A stretch of 64,000 bases of DNA from Streptomyces roseolus (GTDB taxonomy: Bacteria > Actinomycetota > Actinomycetes > Streptomycetales > Streptomycetaceae), in NCBI RefSeq assembly GCF_014649855.1, contig NZ_BMTV01000020.1, positions 1 to 64,000 of the forward strand, given 5' to 3'. Made by a program: the position numbers and the translations under genes. Of this stretch, positions 24,329 to 32,645 are shown piece by piece; the first letter of the stretch is position 1, and each line of letters begins with the position of its first letter. The notes below the pieces were generated by a model. The model searched no databases. It worked only from the letters and a program-made list of their open reading frames with translations, and was not told where the DNA came from.

Positions 24329-25659
24329 CCGGCCGGGCCGGCGCCGCTGTCGGCCAGCTCACCGCCGCCGCCGTATCCGCCGTCGTCGTCGCCGTAACCC
24401 CCGGGCTCGGTGGTGGAGGGCTCCGGGGTCGGTTCGGTCGTGGGGTCGGTCGTGGGGTCGGTCGTGGGGTCGGTCGTGGGGTCGGTGGTCGGATCGGACG
24501 TGGACGGCTCGGGGGTGGGCTCCGGGGTCGGTTCCGTCGTCGGTTCGCTCGTCGAGGGCTCCGGGGTCGGTTCCGTCGTCGACGGGCTCGGGGTGGGGGT
24601 GGGCGAGCCGCCGTCCTCGCAGCTCAGCTCGGCCGCGAACGGGAAGTGGTGGATCTCGCCGGCGTTGACGTCGGCGGCGCGCGCGGCCTCCAGCGGCCCG
24701 GCGGTGAGGGCCTTGGCGATGACGTCGCCCTCGATGTTGGCGGGGTCGAGGTCGGTGACGTGGGCGCGCGGGGCGTAGACCGTGCCCTCGATCGAGTCGC
24801 CCGTGGCGATGGTGACCGCCGTCGCGTCGGAGAAGTTCCACAGGATGAAGGGGGCTTCCTCGCCGCTGACGCCCGCGAGGTTGGGGACGTCCCAGGTGAA
24901 GACGGAGCCGCTCGCACGGGTGTCGACGTCGATGACGAGGGGGCCCCCGGCGGTCGGGCGGTCGAGGAAGGTCAGCTCGGACAGGGCGTTCAGCTCCTCG
25001 CCGGTGAGGCGCAGGACGTTGGTGCGGGAGGCGTCCAGGCTGATGCGGCCGGGGTCCTCGACCTCGACCGTGGCGGCGCAGGAGGCGAGCGCGTCGGCGC
25101 GGTCCCGGTAGGCGGCGAAGAGGCCGGTGAAGTCCATGAGGCCGGGGTGGGGGCCGACGGAGAGGGCCGGCTGTTCGACGGTGAGCTCGATCCGCGGCGT
25201 CGAGCCGTGGCCCTGGCCGGCGGCGACGACCTGGGTCTTCACGGCGGCGTCGTTGGCGTCCCTGGTCACGACCTCGCTGCCGCCGAGGTCGCCGACCTTC
25301 ACGTAGCCGTCCTGGAGGACCTTGAGGACGCCGGCCGGGCTGCCGGCGGCGTAGTCGATCCGGCCGCCGACGAGGAGCGCGGTGGGCCGGGCGTCGGTGC
25401 CGTCCCTGAAGGTGCCGGGGGTGTGCAGCGCGACGTTGTACCCGGCGCCGTAGGAGAGGTCGCCGCCGATCGCGACGGGCCCCTCGGACTCGGTGGAGCC
25501 GAGGAGCGCGTCGGTCTCGACGACGACGCCGAAGCCGTTGCTGCCGGAGACGGGATTGCCGACGTCGACGCCGGCGGCGACGGCGGGGTGGACACCGGTG
25601 GCCAGCGCGGCGGCGACGGCGCAGGCGGCGATCCCGAGGAGCGGGTACGGCTTCGTCAT
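24253..25659 (-). CDS. Choice-of-anchor A family surface protein with C-terminal sorting-type signal
   Basis: A 468-residue secreted protein. The signal peptide ends near HPAVA (residue 28). The choice-of-anchor A domain (about 30-340) includes GFGVVVETDALLGSTESEGPVAIGGDL and the later GTVYAPRAHVTDLDPANIEGDVIAK. A Thr/Pro/Glu/Asp repeat stalk (about 353-416) follows, then a short Gly/Tyr-rich piece. LADSG near 432 is followed by a hydrophobic helix and RRARRR, the layout of a sortase signal, although Streptomyces sortase E sites are normally LAxTG, so the Ser is atypical. The function of the domain is unknown; adhesion or a structural wall role is likely. It overlaps the YfhO-like gene tail to tail by 76 bp. 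Confidence 0.82.
   Translation of the reverse strand: MTKPYPLLGIAACAVAAALATGVHPAVAAGVDVGNPVSGSNGFGVVVETDALLGSTESEGPVAIGGDLSYGAGYNVALHTPGTFRDGTDARPTALLVGGRIDYAAGSPAGVLKVLQDGYVKVGDLGGSEVVTRDANDAAVKTQVVAAGQGHGSTPRIELTVEQPALSVGPHPGLMDFTGLFAAYRDRADALASCAATVEVEDPGRISLDASRTNVLRLTGEELNALSELTFLDRPTAGGPLVIDVDTRASGSVFTWDVPNLAGVSGEEAPFILWNFSDATAVTIATGDSIEGTVYAPRAHVTDLDPANIEGDVIAKALTAGPLEAARAADVNAGEIHHFPFAAELSCEDGGSPTPTPSPSTTEPTPEPSTSEPTTEPTPEPTPEPSTSDPTTDPTTDPTTDPTTDPTTEPTPEPSTTEPGGYGDDDGGYGGGGELADSGAGPAGYAAAALAALCAAGGVLLVRRARRR
24412..24600. repeat. Short tandem repeats encoding the Thr/Pro/Asp/Glu stalk
   Basis: Twelve-base units of the type GGTCGGTCGTGG (encoding TTDP) are repeated four to five times near 24428-24487, flanked by longer units that encode TEPTPEPSTSEP. 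Such arrays change length by slippage or recombination. Confidence 0.75.
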
Positions 25660-25747
25660 ATGAGCAGATTGCGCCGGGCCCGCGCGCGGCCCCCGCTGAC
25701 ACGCCCGGGTCCGCCGCCGAATGCAGTAGCGGAGCGGCGGTGCGCGG

Positions 25748-26152
25748 CTACGGGCGGGCGTACGGCACCGTCATGATCTCCATGTTGTGGCCGTCCGGGT
25801 CGTCGAAGTACGCGCCCCGGCCGCCGAAGAGGCCGTTCACCTCGTGCGGCTGCCGGTGGGCCGGGTCCGCGTAGTAGGTGACGCCGGCCGCCTCCAGACG
25901 GCCGATCATCGCGTCGAAGTCCTCGTCCCGCACGAGGAAGGCGTAGTGCTGGCTCTGGATGGGGCCCTCGGGCGCCTGGTAGAAGTCGAGCGTCACGCCG
26001 TTGGCGAGGTCGACGGGGAGGAACGGGCCGAAGGGGGCGCCCACCCGGAGGCCGAGGATCCCGGCGAGGAAGTCGGCGGAGGCCGAGCGGTCGGAGGAGA
26101 AGACGACGGTGTGGTTCAGCTGGACGGAAGGCTGGTCGGAAGGAAGTGTCAC
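25748..26152 (-). CDS. VOC (glyoxalase/bleomycin-resistance) superfamily protein
   Basis: A 134-residue single VOC domain made of two beta-alpha-beta-beta-beta modules. The first starts LNHTVVFSSDRSASADFLAGILGL; the second holds HYAFLVRDEDFDAMIGRLEAAGV and ends GRGAYFDDPDGHNMEIMTVPY, with the Glu of HNMEIM as a usual metal ligand. Members include glyoxalases, dioxygenases and binding-type resistance proteins; the substrate cannot be inferred. GTG 26152 is the start, with AGGAAG-like sequence only on the opposite strand, so it is tentative. It is a single gene between the surface protein and the kinase genes. Confidence 0.82.
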   Translation of the reverse strand: MTLPSDQPSVQLNHTVVFSSDRSASADFLAGILGLRVGAPFGPFLPVDLANGVTLDFYQAPEGPIQSQHYAFLVRDEDFDAMIGRLEAAGVTYYADPAHRQPHEVNGLFGGRGAYFDDPDGHNMEIMTVPYARP

Positions 26153-26209
26153 GCCTCCGACCGTACGTGACGCCTTCCGTCCGCGCCCAGCGCTTATCCA
26201 CCGGAACGG

Positions 26210-27787
26210 TCAGGCGTGGCGGTCCAGTTGGCGCTGGTGCTCCAGGGTGCGGCGCAGCTCCGCCGCGAGCGGGTGGTACGCCCCGTAGAGCCGTTCCGCG
26301 TCCGGCAGGAGCCGGCTCAGCTCCGCCTGCCCCTCCGCGTGCCGCCCGGTCGCCAGGAGCAGCAGCCCGGTGCGGCGCCGGATGTCGAGGGCCCGGCCCG
26401 GGTCCTGCGCCGCGCCCCGCTCGAAGGCCGGGAGGACCGCGCGGAAGGCGGCGAGGGCCTCGGCGGTCTCGCCGAGCTGCTCCAGGCAGAGCGCGATGTC
26501 GTAGCCGAACTGGGCGTTGCCCGGGTCGTCGGCGGCGAGCCGGCGCAGCTCGGGCAGGGCCCGCCGGTACTGGCCGTCGTCGAGGAGCGTGGAGGCGTAC
26601 TGCTTGCGCAGGATGCGGACGACCGGGGAGCCCTCGCCGTGCTCGGCGGCGGCGGCCGGGAGGATCCCGCCGAGGACGTCGACGGCCTGGGTGAGGGCGC
26701 CCTCGCCGAGGAGCCGCTTCACCTCCTCCACGGCGCCCGCCACGTCCGCGCCCCGGGGCGCGTGGGCGGGGGCCGGGGGCCGGACGGGGACGGAGACCCG
26801 GGGGTCCGCGACGGCGGGCGGGGCGGACGGGGGCCGGGCCGGCGCCTGGACCGGCGACCGGACCTGCGGGGGCCTGGGGGTGGCGGGCCAGGGCGCGTGC
26901 GGGCGCAGGAAGGGGCGGGTGGGGTCCATGGGGCCGGAGGGGGTGCCGCGCGCGGGGAGCAGCGGCAGCAGCGCCTCGTACACCTCGTGCGCGCCGGACG
27001 GGCGGTCGGCCGGGTCCTTGGCGAGGAGCCGCAGGACGAGGGCTTCGAGGGCCTCGGGGACCTCGGGGCGGACCTGGCGGAGCGGGAGCGGCGGCTCGTG
27101 GAGGTGGCGGTGGAGGACGCCGAGGGCGGTGGAGCCGGCGAACGGCACGTTCCCGGAGAGGAGTTCGTGGAGCAGCACGCCGAGCGCGTAGAGGTCGGTG
27201 CGCGGGCCGACGGCGCCGCCCATGGCCTGCTCGGGCGCCATGTAGGCGGGGCTGCCGATGGGTTCGCCGGTGTGGGTGAGGCGGGTGGTGTCGGTGTCGA
27301 GGACGGAGGCGACGCCGAGGTCGAGGACGGTGAGGGAGCCGTCGGGGCGGATCATCACGTTCCGCGGCTTGAGGTCGCGGTGGACGATCGGCACGGCGTG
27401 GACGGCGGCGAGCACCGAGCACACCTGGGCGGCGACGCAGACCGCCCACTCCCAGGGGTACGGGTCGTGTTCGGCGAGGTGGTCCGCGAGGTCGGCGCCG
27501 TCGACGTACTGCATGACGAGGTACAGGTCGTCGCCGTCGCTGCCGGCGTCGTGGACGGTGACCAGGCCGGGGTGGTCGACGTGGGCGGTGACCCGGCACT
27601 CGCGGACGAAGCGGCGGCGCAGCTCGTCGGCGGCGGTGCGCGGGCCGGTGAGGGCGGCCGGGCTGAGGAGCTTGACCGCCACCCGGCGGTCGAGGCGGGT
27701 GTCGTACGCGGTCCACACCTGGCCCATGCCGCCCTGGCCGAGGACGGTGGCCAGCTCGTACCGCCCGCCGACGACCCGGCCGTTCAC
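26210..27787 (-). CDS. Soluble Ser/Thr protein kinase with TPR-like C-terminus
   Basis: A 525-residue Hanks-type kinase. The kinase domain (about 1-270) has the Gly loop VLGQGGMGQVW, the ATP-binding Lys in VAVK (about 39), HRDLKPRNVM, DLG in place of DFG (VLDLGVASV), and GSPAYMAPEQ. A Pro-rich linker (about 285-355) follows, then helical TPR-like repeats (about 360-520; LLGEGALTQAVDVLGG, LEQLGETAEALAAFRAVLP). No transmembrane helix is present, unlike PASTA-type kinases, so it acts in the cytosol, perhaps through protein partners bound by the repeats. GTG 27787 follows GGAGGAGGACAG and overlaps the stop of the upstream membrane-protein gene by four bases, so the two are coupled. Substrates are unknown. 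Confidence 0.88.
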   Translation of the reverse strand: MNGRVVGGRYELATVLGQGGMGQVWTAYDTRLDRRVAVKLLSPAALTGPRTAADELRRRFVRECRVTAHVDHPGLVTVHDAGSDGDDLYLVMQYVDGADLADHLAEHDPYPWEWAVCVAAQVCSVLAAVHAVPIVHRDLKPRNVMIRPDGSLTVLDLGVASVLDTDTTRLTHTGEPIGSPAYMAPEQAMGGAVGPRTDLYALGVLLHELLSGNVPFAGSTALGVLHRHLHEPPLPLRQVRPEVPEALEALVLRLLAKDPADRPSGAHEVYEALLPLLPARGTPSGPMDPTRPFLRPHAPWPATPRPPQVRSPVQAPARPPSAPPAVADPRVSVPVRPPAPAHAPRGADVAGAVEEVKRLLGEGALTQAVDVLGGILPAAAAEHGEGSPVVRILRKQYASTLLDDGQYRRALPELRRLAADDPGNAQFGYDIALCLEQLGETAEALAAFRAVLPAFERGAAQDPGRALDIRRRTGLLLLATGRHAEGQAELSRLLPDAERLYGAYHPLAAELRRTLEHQRQLDRHA

Positions 27788-28389
27788 CTGTCCTCCTCCT
27801 TGCGGAGGAGGTCGCTCAGCTCGTCCAGTTCGGCGCGGACCTGGTCGATGCGGGGGGACGGCGGGGCGGCGGCCGGGGCCGGCGGGGTCTGCGCGTACGG
27901 GTTGACCACTTGTTGCGGCTGCTGCGGCTGCTGCGGCTGTGCGTACGGATTCGGGTGCGGGGGCGGGCCCGGGGCCGTGGTCGCCGTGCCCGGGTGCGCG
28001 GGCGGGTGGCCGTAGCCGTACCCGGGTACGGGCGCGGGCGCGGGCGGGACGAGGGCGGGGGCGTGGTGGTGGCGGGTGTCGACGATGAGGTAGTAGCAGA
28101 CCACCGCGACCATCTGGACGAGCAGCACGATCATGCCCGTCGTGTTCATCCACGTGTCGGCGAAGCGCTGTTCGAGCGGGATCACGCACCCGACGTTGAG
28201 GACGAGCTGGGCCCAGAAGAGGGCCCAGTCCCGTCCCGTGCGGCGCATGATCGCGATCCGGAGCATCGCGACCCAGGCGAGGAGGCCGAGGGAGACGACG
28301 ACGAGGACGGTGAGGAGCACGCGGACGGCGATGGCCCCGGCGGACGAACCGCCCGGTCTCGGCGCGGGAGCGGGCGACGGTCCGTACAT
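27784..28389 (-). CDS. Hypothetical membrane protein coupled to the kinase gene
   Basis: A 201-residue protein with three hydrophobic helices (about 20-45, 58-80 and 86-108) and a Pro/Gln/Tyr-rich C-terminal tail containing NPYAQ repeats, ending in a short helix ELDELSDLLRKEEDR. The first helix region IAVRVLLTVLVVVSLGLLAWVAML and the ERFADTWMNTTGMIV loop do not match a family I know. ATG 28389 follows a GGGGGG run. Its TGA overlaps the GTG of the kinase gene, so the two proteins are made together; a membrane adaptor or a substrate for the kinase is a reasonable inference. Confidence 0.75.
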   Translation of the reverse strand: MYGPSPAPAPRPGGSSAGAIAVRVLLTVLVVVSLGLLAWVAMLRIAIMRRTGRDWALFWAQLVLNVGCVIPLEQRFADTWMNTTGMIVLLVQMVAVVCYYLIVDTRHHHAPALVPPAPAPVPGYGYGHPPAHPGTATTAPGPPPHPNPYAQPQQPQQPQQVVNPYAQTPPAPAAAPPSPRIDQVRAELDELSDLLRKEEDR

Positions 28390-28467
28390 GCGTTTCCCCC
28401 CAGGAAGCTGATCAGGCTACGAGGGTAAGGGACCGGGCGGAGGCCGTCACTCGAACCGGACGGGTCG

Positions 28468-30525
28468 TCACCCGGACCGGACGCTCCCGTCGGCGAGGCC
28501 GTCGTAGAGGCCCTGGACGAGCTGTTCGCCCAGGCGGGCGGCGAGCCGCAGGGCCTCCTCGAAGTCGGCGAGGGCGCGGTACTGGACGCCGTGCCGGCGC
28601 TGGTCCGCGAGCGGGAGCCGGGGCAGTTGGAGGCGGCGGACGTCGAGCCGGGTCGCGGTCGAGGCGAAGCTGCTGGCCTGCCGGTTGTTGGCGGTGCCGC
28701 GCAGGAAGCCGGCGAGGAACCAGGGGTCGAGGGCGGCCGGGTCGGGCCGGAGCAGCTGGAGGCTGCGGCCGAGGGCGGCGCCGGCGGTGGCGGCGTCGAC
28801 GACCCGGGCGGACGGGCCGCCGCCGAGGACGGGCACGACGACGTCGCCCTCGGCGACGAGGACGGGTTCCTCGGCCTGGCCGTCGGCGGCCTCCGGGAGG
28901 GTGCCGGAGGGGGCGGCGCCGGTGAGGACGTCGTGCTCGGTGAGGACGGGGACCTCGCGTCCCGCGGGGGCGGTGCCCTGGCCGCCGGTGTGGAGCCGGA
29001 GGGCGCCGGTGCGGGCCAGTTCGCCGACGGTGGTGAGGGGGCGCGGCTCGGGAGGGGTGGGCACGGGCCGGGGCACGGCGCCCAGGGTGCGGCGCAGGGT
29101 CTCGTCCAGGCGGTCGCGGACGGCGGCGAGTTCGGTGGCGGAGCCGCCGGCGTCGGGGGCGGCGAGGTAGCGGGCCGGGGCCAGGTCGACCTCGTCGTCG
29201 AGGAGTTCGATGACGGGGACGGCGCGGGCGACGGACCCGTCGGCGGCGCGGCCGGCCCAGGCGTCGAGGACCGCGTTCTGCAGGGTGGTCCAGGGGAGCT
29301 TGTCGCGGCCCGCGTCGGGGGCGAGCCCGGCGGTGTCGACGAAGAGGGCCTCGGCGGGGGGCCGGCGGTCGGGGGCCGGTCGGACCAGGACCCACAGGTG
29401 CAGCGGGATGCCGTACGGGGGCGCGGCGCCGGCCGGGAGGGCGACGACGGCCCGCAGGGCGCCGCGGCGCAGCAGGTCGGCGCGGACGCGGCGGCCGGAG
29501 CGGCGGGAGGCGACGGCGGGCGGCATGAGGAGGACGGCGGTGCCGCCGTCGCGGAGCCGGGCCAGGGCGTGCTGGACCCAGGCGAGCTCGGACTCGGTGC
29601 GGGCCGGGAAGCCGTACTCCCAGCGGGGGTCGTAGGCGAGTTCGTCGTGGCCCCAGGCGCGCTCGTTGAACGGCGGGTGGGCGAGGACGGTGTCGGCGCG
29701 CAGGGCGGGGAAGGCGTCGCCGCGGAGGGTGTCGCCGGCGGCGGAGCGGATGTCGGCGTCGCCGTGGAGGGCGAGGCGGAGCGCGGAGAGCGCGGCCAGT
29801 TCGGGGTCGGCGTCCTGGAGGGCCAGTTCGGCCGGGTGGGCGGCGGCGCGGAGCAGGCCCCCGGTGCCGGAGGCGGGGTCGAGGAAGACGGTCGCGGGCG
29901 GGTCGCCGGCGTCGGCGGTCGCGGCGGCGGCGAGGGTGGCCATCAGCTCGGCGAGCGGCGGCGGGGTGAGCGTGTACTGGCGCGGGTTGGCGTCCAGGTG
30001 GCGGCCGAGGAGGAACTCGAAGCACTGGCGGGGTCCGCCGAGCTCGGCTGCGAGCTCGGCTGCGGCGCGCAGCAGGGGCACGGCGGGGGCCAGTTCGGCG
30101 GCGGTGGGGGTGCGCACGGCCCGCGGAACGCCGAGGCGGACGGTGAGGACCTCTTCGAGGGCGCCGGGCAGGGCGTCGGCGAGGCGCTCGTCGGGCAGGG
30201 CGGTCAGGGCGGCGAGGCCGGGGGCGCGCTCGCGCAGGAGCAGCAGGACGCAGCCGGTGTGGACGAGGCCGGCGACCGTGCCGGCGGGGTGACCGGCGAG
30301 CTGCTGCCAGACGCGCTCGCGGAGCGGGACCTCGGCGAGCTTCCCCTGGTCGCGGAGCCACCGCTCGACCTCGGCGAGGGAGAAGGAGGGGCTGGTGTCG
30401 GTGCCGCCCACCGGCTTGGGGAAGTCGGCGTGGCGGCGGCGCCAGTTGCTGACGGCGGCCCTGCCGACGCCCGCGAGCCGGGCGATGCCGGCGGCGGTGA
30501 CCTCTGTAGCGCTGTCCTCGGGCAC
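28468..30525 (-). CDS. N-6 DNA methylase fused to a specificity-subunit-like domain
   Basis: A 685-residue protein of three parts. An N-terminal winged HTH-like segment (about 7-60; AAGIARLAGVGRAAVSNWRRR, then FSLAEVERWL) precedes an HsdM-type methyltransferase domain (about 165-430). SAM motif I is LDPASGTGGLL (from 215). Motif IV reads AHPPF (HPPF at 283-286), where active N6-adenine enzymes have NPPF/Y. A C-terminal half-TRD like HsdS (about 500-680) contains LQLPRLPLADQRR. No nuclease or HsdR gene is nearby. GTG 30525 lies six bases after GGAGG; GTG 30531 touches it. It could be a modification enzyme, a DNA-binding relic or a regulator. Upstream 30526-30709 contains several GTTCAC repeats. 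Confidence 0.8.
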   Translation of the reverse strand: MPEDSATEVTAAGIARLAGVGRAAVSNWRRRHADFPKPVGGTDTSPSFSLAEVERWLRDQGKLAEVPLRERVWQQLAGHPAGTVAGLVHTGCVLLLLRERAPGLAALTALPDERLADALPGALEEVLTVRLGVPRAVRTPTAAELAPAVPLLRAAAELAAELGGPRQCFEFLLGRHLDANPRQYTLTPPPLAELMATLAAAATADAGDPPATVFLDPASGTGGLLRAAAHPAELALQDADPELAALSALRLALHGDADIRSAAGDTLRGDAFPALRADTVLAHPPFNERAWGHDELAYDPRWEYGFPARTESELAWVQHALARLRDGGTAVLLMPPAVASRRSGRRVRADLLRRGALRAVVALPAGAAPPYGIPLHLWVLVRPAPDRRPPAEALFVDTAGLAPDAGRDKLPWTTLQNAVLDAWAGRAADGSVARAVPVIELLDDEVDLAPARYLAAPDAGGSATELAAVRDRLDETLRRTLGAVPRPVPTPPEPRPLTTVGELARTGALRLHTGGQGTAPAGREVPVLTEHDVLTGAAPSGTLPEAADGQAEEPVLVAEGDVVVPVLGGGPSARVVDAATAGAALGRSLQLLRPDPAALDPWFLAGFLRGTANNRQASSFASTATRLDVRRLQLPRLPLADQRRHGVQYRALADFEEALRLAARLGEQLVQGLYDGLADGSVRSG

Positions 30526-30709
30526 CTGCACCCTCCGTCCTGTGGGAACACCGAGCACACCGAGCATACCGACGAACCCCGTTCACGGTGTGAGTCGATT
30601 CGAAAATCGCGAACATGGTTGACTCGGTTCACAAGCTCTGCTGTGATTACGTCATCGCAGCACGGAGTTCACAGGAACCCTCCTCGACACCTGAAAGGTG
30701 TTCACAGCC

Positions 30710-31417
30710 ATGTCGAAGTCGCAGACGCAGCAGCGCAACTGGTTCGCCCGCCACAAGGTCCTCACCGCGGCCGGCGCGGTCGTGGTCGTCGTCGCCATCG
30801 GCGCGGCGATGGGCGGGGGCGGCGAGGACGCCAAGGCCCCCGAGGCGAAGTCCTCCGCCCCGGCGGCCTCCGGCGACAAGGCCCCGGAGTCCAAGGCCCC
30901 GGAGAAGCCGAAGGCCGCCACCGTGGACGGCGACGGCGACTTCGAGGTCGGCTCCGACGTGAAGCCCGGCCTCTACCGCTCGACGGGCAACAAGGACGCC
31001 GAGTGCTACTGGGAGCGGGCCAAGGACGCGAGCGGCGAGGTCGACTCGATCCTCGCGAACGACAACGTGACCGGCACGGCCTACGTCGAGATCAAGGCCT
31101 CCGACAAGCTCTTCACGTCCACGGGCTGCGGCACCTGGGAGGCCGTCGACCCCAAGGCCGCGGGCACCCCCTCCGGCACCACCCTCAAGGGCTCCGCCGG
31201 CATGCTCAAGGTCGGCGTCGACATCGCCCCCGGCACCTACAAGTCCACCGGCAACAAGGACGCCGCGTGCTACTGGGAGCGCGCCAAGGACGCCACCCAC
31301 GGCGTCGACTCGATCCTCGCCAACGACAACGTCACGGGCACGGCCGTCGTCAAGATCACCGCGAAGGACGCCTACTTCAAGACGGCGGGCTGCGCCGACT
31401 GGACAAAGACGGGCTGA
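30710..31417 (+). CDS. Secreted/membrane-anchored protein with two duplicated domains
   Basis: A 235-residue protein. One hydrophobic helix (about 15-33) after a short basic N-terminus anchors or exports it. An Ala/Pro/Lys/Glu linker follows, then two near-identical domains of about 72 residues (about 72-147 and 160-235). Each has the layout V..G..Y(R/K)STGNKDA-CYWERAKDA and DSILANDNVTGTA, and ends GC(G/A)xW, with two conserved Cys that probably form a disulfide. I do not know its function; small domains of this kind occur in many Streptomyces secreted proteins. ATG 30710 is preceded by GAAAGG; GTG 30698 is the alternative. It diverges from the methylase gene. Confidence 0.8.
   Translation: MSKSQTQQRNWFARHKVLTAAGAVVVVVAIGAAMGGGGEDAKAPEAKSSAPAASGDKAPESKAPEKPKAATVDGDGDFEVGSDVKPGLYRSTGNKDAECYWERAKDASGEVDSILANDNVTGTAYVEIKASDKLFTSTGCGTWEAVDPKAAGTPSGTTLKGSAGMLKVGVDIAPGTYKSTGNKDAACYWERAKDATHGVDSILANDNVTGTAVVKITAKDAYFKTAGCADWTKTG
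30930..31410 (+). repeat. Intragenic tandem duplication (two copies of about 220 bp)
   Basis: Copies at about 30930-31150 and 31185-31410 share long identical stretches, for example AACAAGGACGCC, TGCTACTGGGAGCG and GTCGACTCGATCCTCGC in both. DNA as well as protein identity is high, so the duplication is recent or homogenised by conversion. Confidence 0.8.
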
Positions 31418-31508
31418 CGCCGGCCCGGCACGGTCCGCACCCCCGGAAAGCTTCCGAGGGCCGCGATAGCGTGACACGCACCGGCGCGGACCTGCGGGAG
31501 GACGAACG

Positions 31509-32108
31509 ATGGCGCTGACCCTGACAGAGGCGGTCGCTCAGTTGGGCGACAAGGCTTCGGCGAAGCGCCGTTCGGCCGCGAAGCGACTCGGCGCACTGGC
31601 CGACGCGGCGGCGGGGCCCGCCCTGCTCGACGCGCTCCGGCGCGAGGTCGGCATGCGCCGGACGTGGGAGACCCAGTACGAAATGATCATGGCTCTCGGG
31701 GCCTGCGGTCACCTCCCCGCCGCGGACTTCCTGGCCGAACTGGCCTTGCGCCCCACCGAGGACGACGCGGTGCACCTGGCCCTGGGCGACGCCGTCGTGC
31801 GGCTGCGGAGCCCCGAGGACGGCTTCGCGGCTCCCCTGGAGTGGTGCCTCGACCAGGGGGATCCGTCACTGACCGACGGCGCCCTGCGGGCCGTCGCCAC
31901 CCTGGACGGGGTTCCCGACGCCAGGACGGTCGACCGGGTCCTGGACCTCCTGGAGCCGCTGGATCCCTACGACGGGCTGCGCTACTGGGCCGCGGTCGCG
32001 GGCGCGAAGTGGCCCGGTGAGCGGGTCCGCGCGTTCCTGGAAGCCTGCGCGGCCGGCCCCCGGGCGGACGTGGCCGAGGCCGCGGCCACATCGCTGGAGG
32101 GCCGGTGA
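31509..32108 (+). CDS. HEAT-repeat-like helical protein
   Basis: A 199-residue all-helical protein with HEAT-like repeats (KRRSAAKRLGALADAAAGPALLDALRREV, TQYEMIMALGACGHLPAADFLAELA, then LTDGALRAVATLDG). No signal peptide or membrane segment is seen. HEAT proteins act as binding scaffolds; some serve as immunity proteins in toxin loci, but this gene runs convergently to the RHS cluster rather than within it, so that link is weak. ATG 31509 follows GGGAGGACGAACG, a strong site. The stop lies within the convergent hairpin at 32100-32144. Confidence 0.75.
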   Translation: MALTLTEAVAQLGDKASAKRRSAAKRLGALADAAAGPALLDALRREVGMRRTWETQYEMIMALGACGHLPAADFLAELALRPTEDDAVHLALGDAVVRLRSPEDGFAAPLEWCLDQGDPSLTDGALRAVATLDGVPDARTVDRVLDLLEPLDPYDGLRYWAAVAGAKWPGERVRAFLEACAAGPRADVAEAAATSLEGR

Positions 32109-32144
32109 CCCAGGACCTGATGATCAGGCCCTGAGTCACCGGCC
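32100..32144. terminator. Convergent terminator at the end of the RHS/immunity operon
   Basis: Two 22-nt arms (32100-32121 and 32123-32144; left arm begins GGCCGGTGACCC) are inverted repeats with two wobble-compatible differences. It covers the stop of the HEAT-like gene and lies 15 bp past the end of the DUF4265-like gene, so it can end both transcripts. Confidence 0.7.
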
Positions 32145-32159
32145 CCGGTCACTCATATG

Positions 32160-32645
32160 TCAGGCGATCCCCACCCACCAGGAGAGGGGCTCACCCTGTT
32201 CATCGAACACGTTTCCGTATTCCCATTCCACTCCCTCGTCGGGGAGCTCGGCTAGGACCGATTCGATCGTCGGAAAGCCGATCTCGATCGGGAAGGTCAG
32301 GACGACGAGCGTCTCCAGCTCACCGTCGACCCGTCCGCCGACGCCCACCGCTCTTCGCTTCAGGGACGCGACGGCCTCGGCCGGGATTCCGCTGTGGAAC
32401 ACCTGCACCGCGACGTTTCCGCCCCTCGCGACGACCTCCGCGTTCTTGGCGCGCTCGTCGTAGGCGATCACGTCACCGGCCGCGATCCCCCGGAAGAACC
32501 CGGGGGACAGCCGGACGAGGTAGTGACCGTCGCTCATCGGGGTGACCGCGACGACCTCGTCGGCAGTGGCTCCCTGCTGGGACTCGACCCTCAGCCGAAT
32601 CCCGGTGAAGCCGTCGCCGTCAGTCCCATCTCTTGTATCCGGCAC
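32160..32645 (-). CDS. DUF4265-like protein, probable immunity protein for the RHS toxin
   Basis: A 161-residue soluble protein resembling DUF4265. VTPMSDGHYLVRLSPGFFRGIAAGDVIAYDE is the family-like opening, followed by ARGGNVAVQVFHSG, an alpha/beta stretch ETLVVLTFPIEIGFPTIESVLAEL, and a C-terminus WEYGNVFDEQGEPLSWWVG. GTG 32645 has GGGGAGG six bases upstream and lies inside the last codons of the RHS gene (26-nt overlap in another frame), so both are translated together. A small cytosolic gene placed directly after the toxin-encoding 3' end of a polymorphic toxin is the classic immunity position. Neutralisation of the HNH domain is inferred, not shown. Confidence 0.75.
   Translation of the reverse strand: MPDTRDGTDGDGFTGIRLRVESQQGATADEVVAVTPMSDGHYLVRLSPGFFRGIAAGDVIAYDERAKNAEVVARGGNVAVQVFHSGIPAEAVASLKRRAVGVGGRVDGELETLVVLTFPIEIGFPTIESVLAELPDEGVEWEYGNVFDEQGEPLSWWVGIA

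Noticed and set aside
24412..24600. Repeats considered as a CRISPR-like or mobile-element array
   Set aside because: The units are in frame with the surface-protein gene, have no unique spacers, and encode a Thr/Pro stalk.
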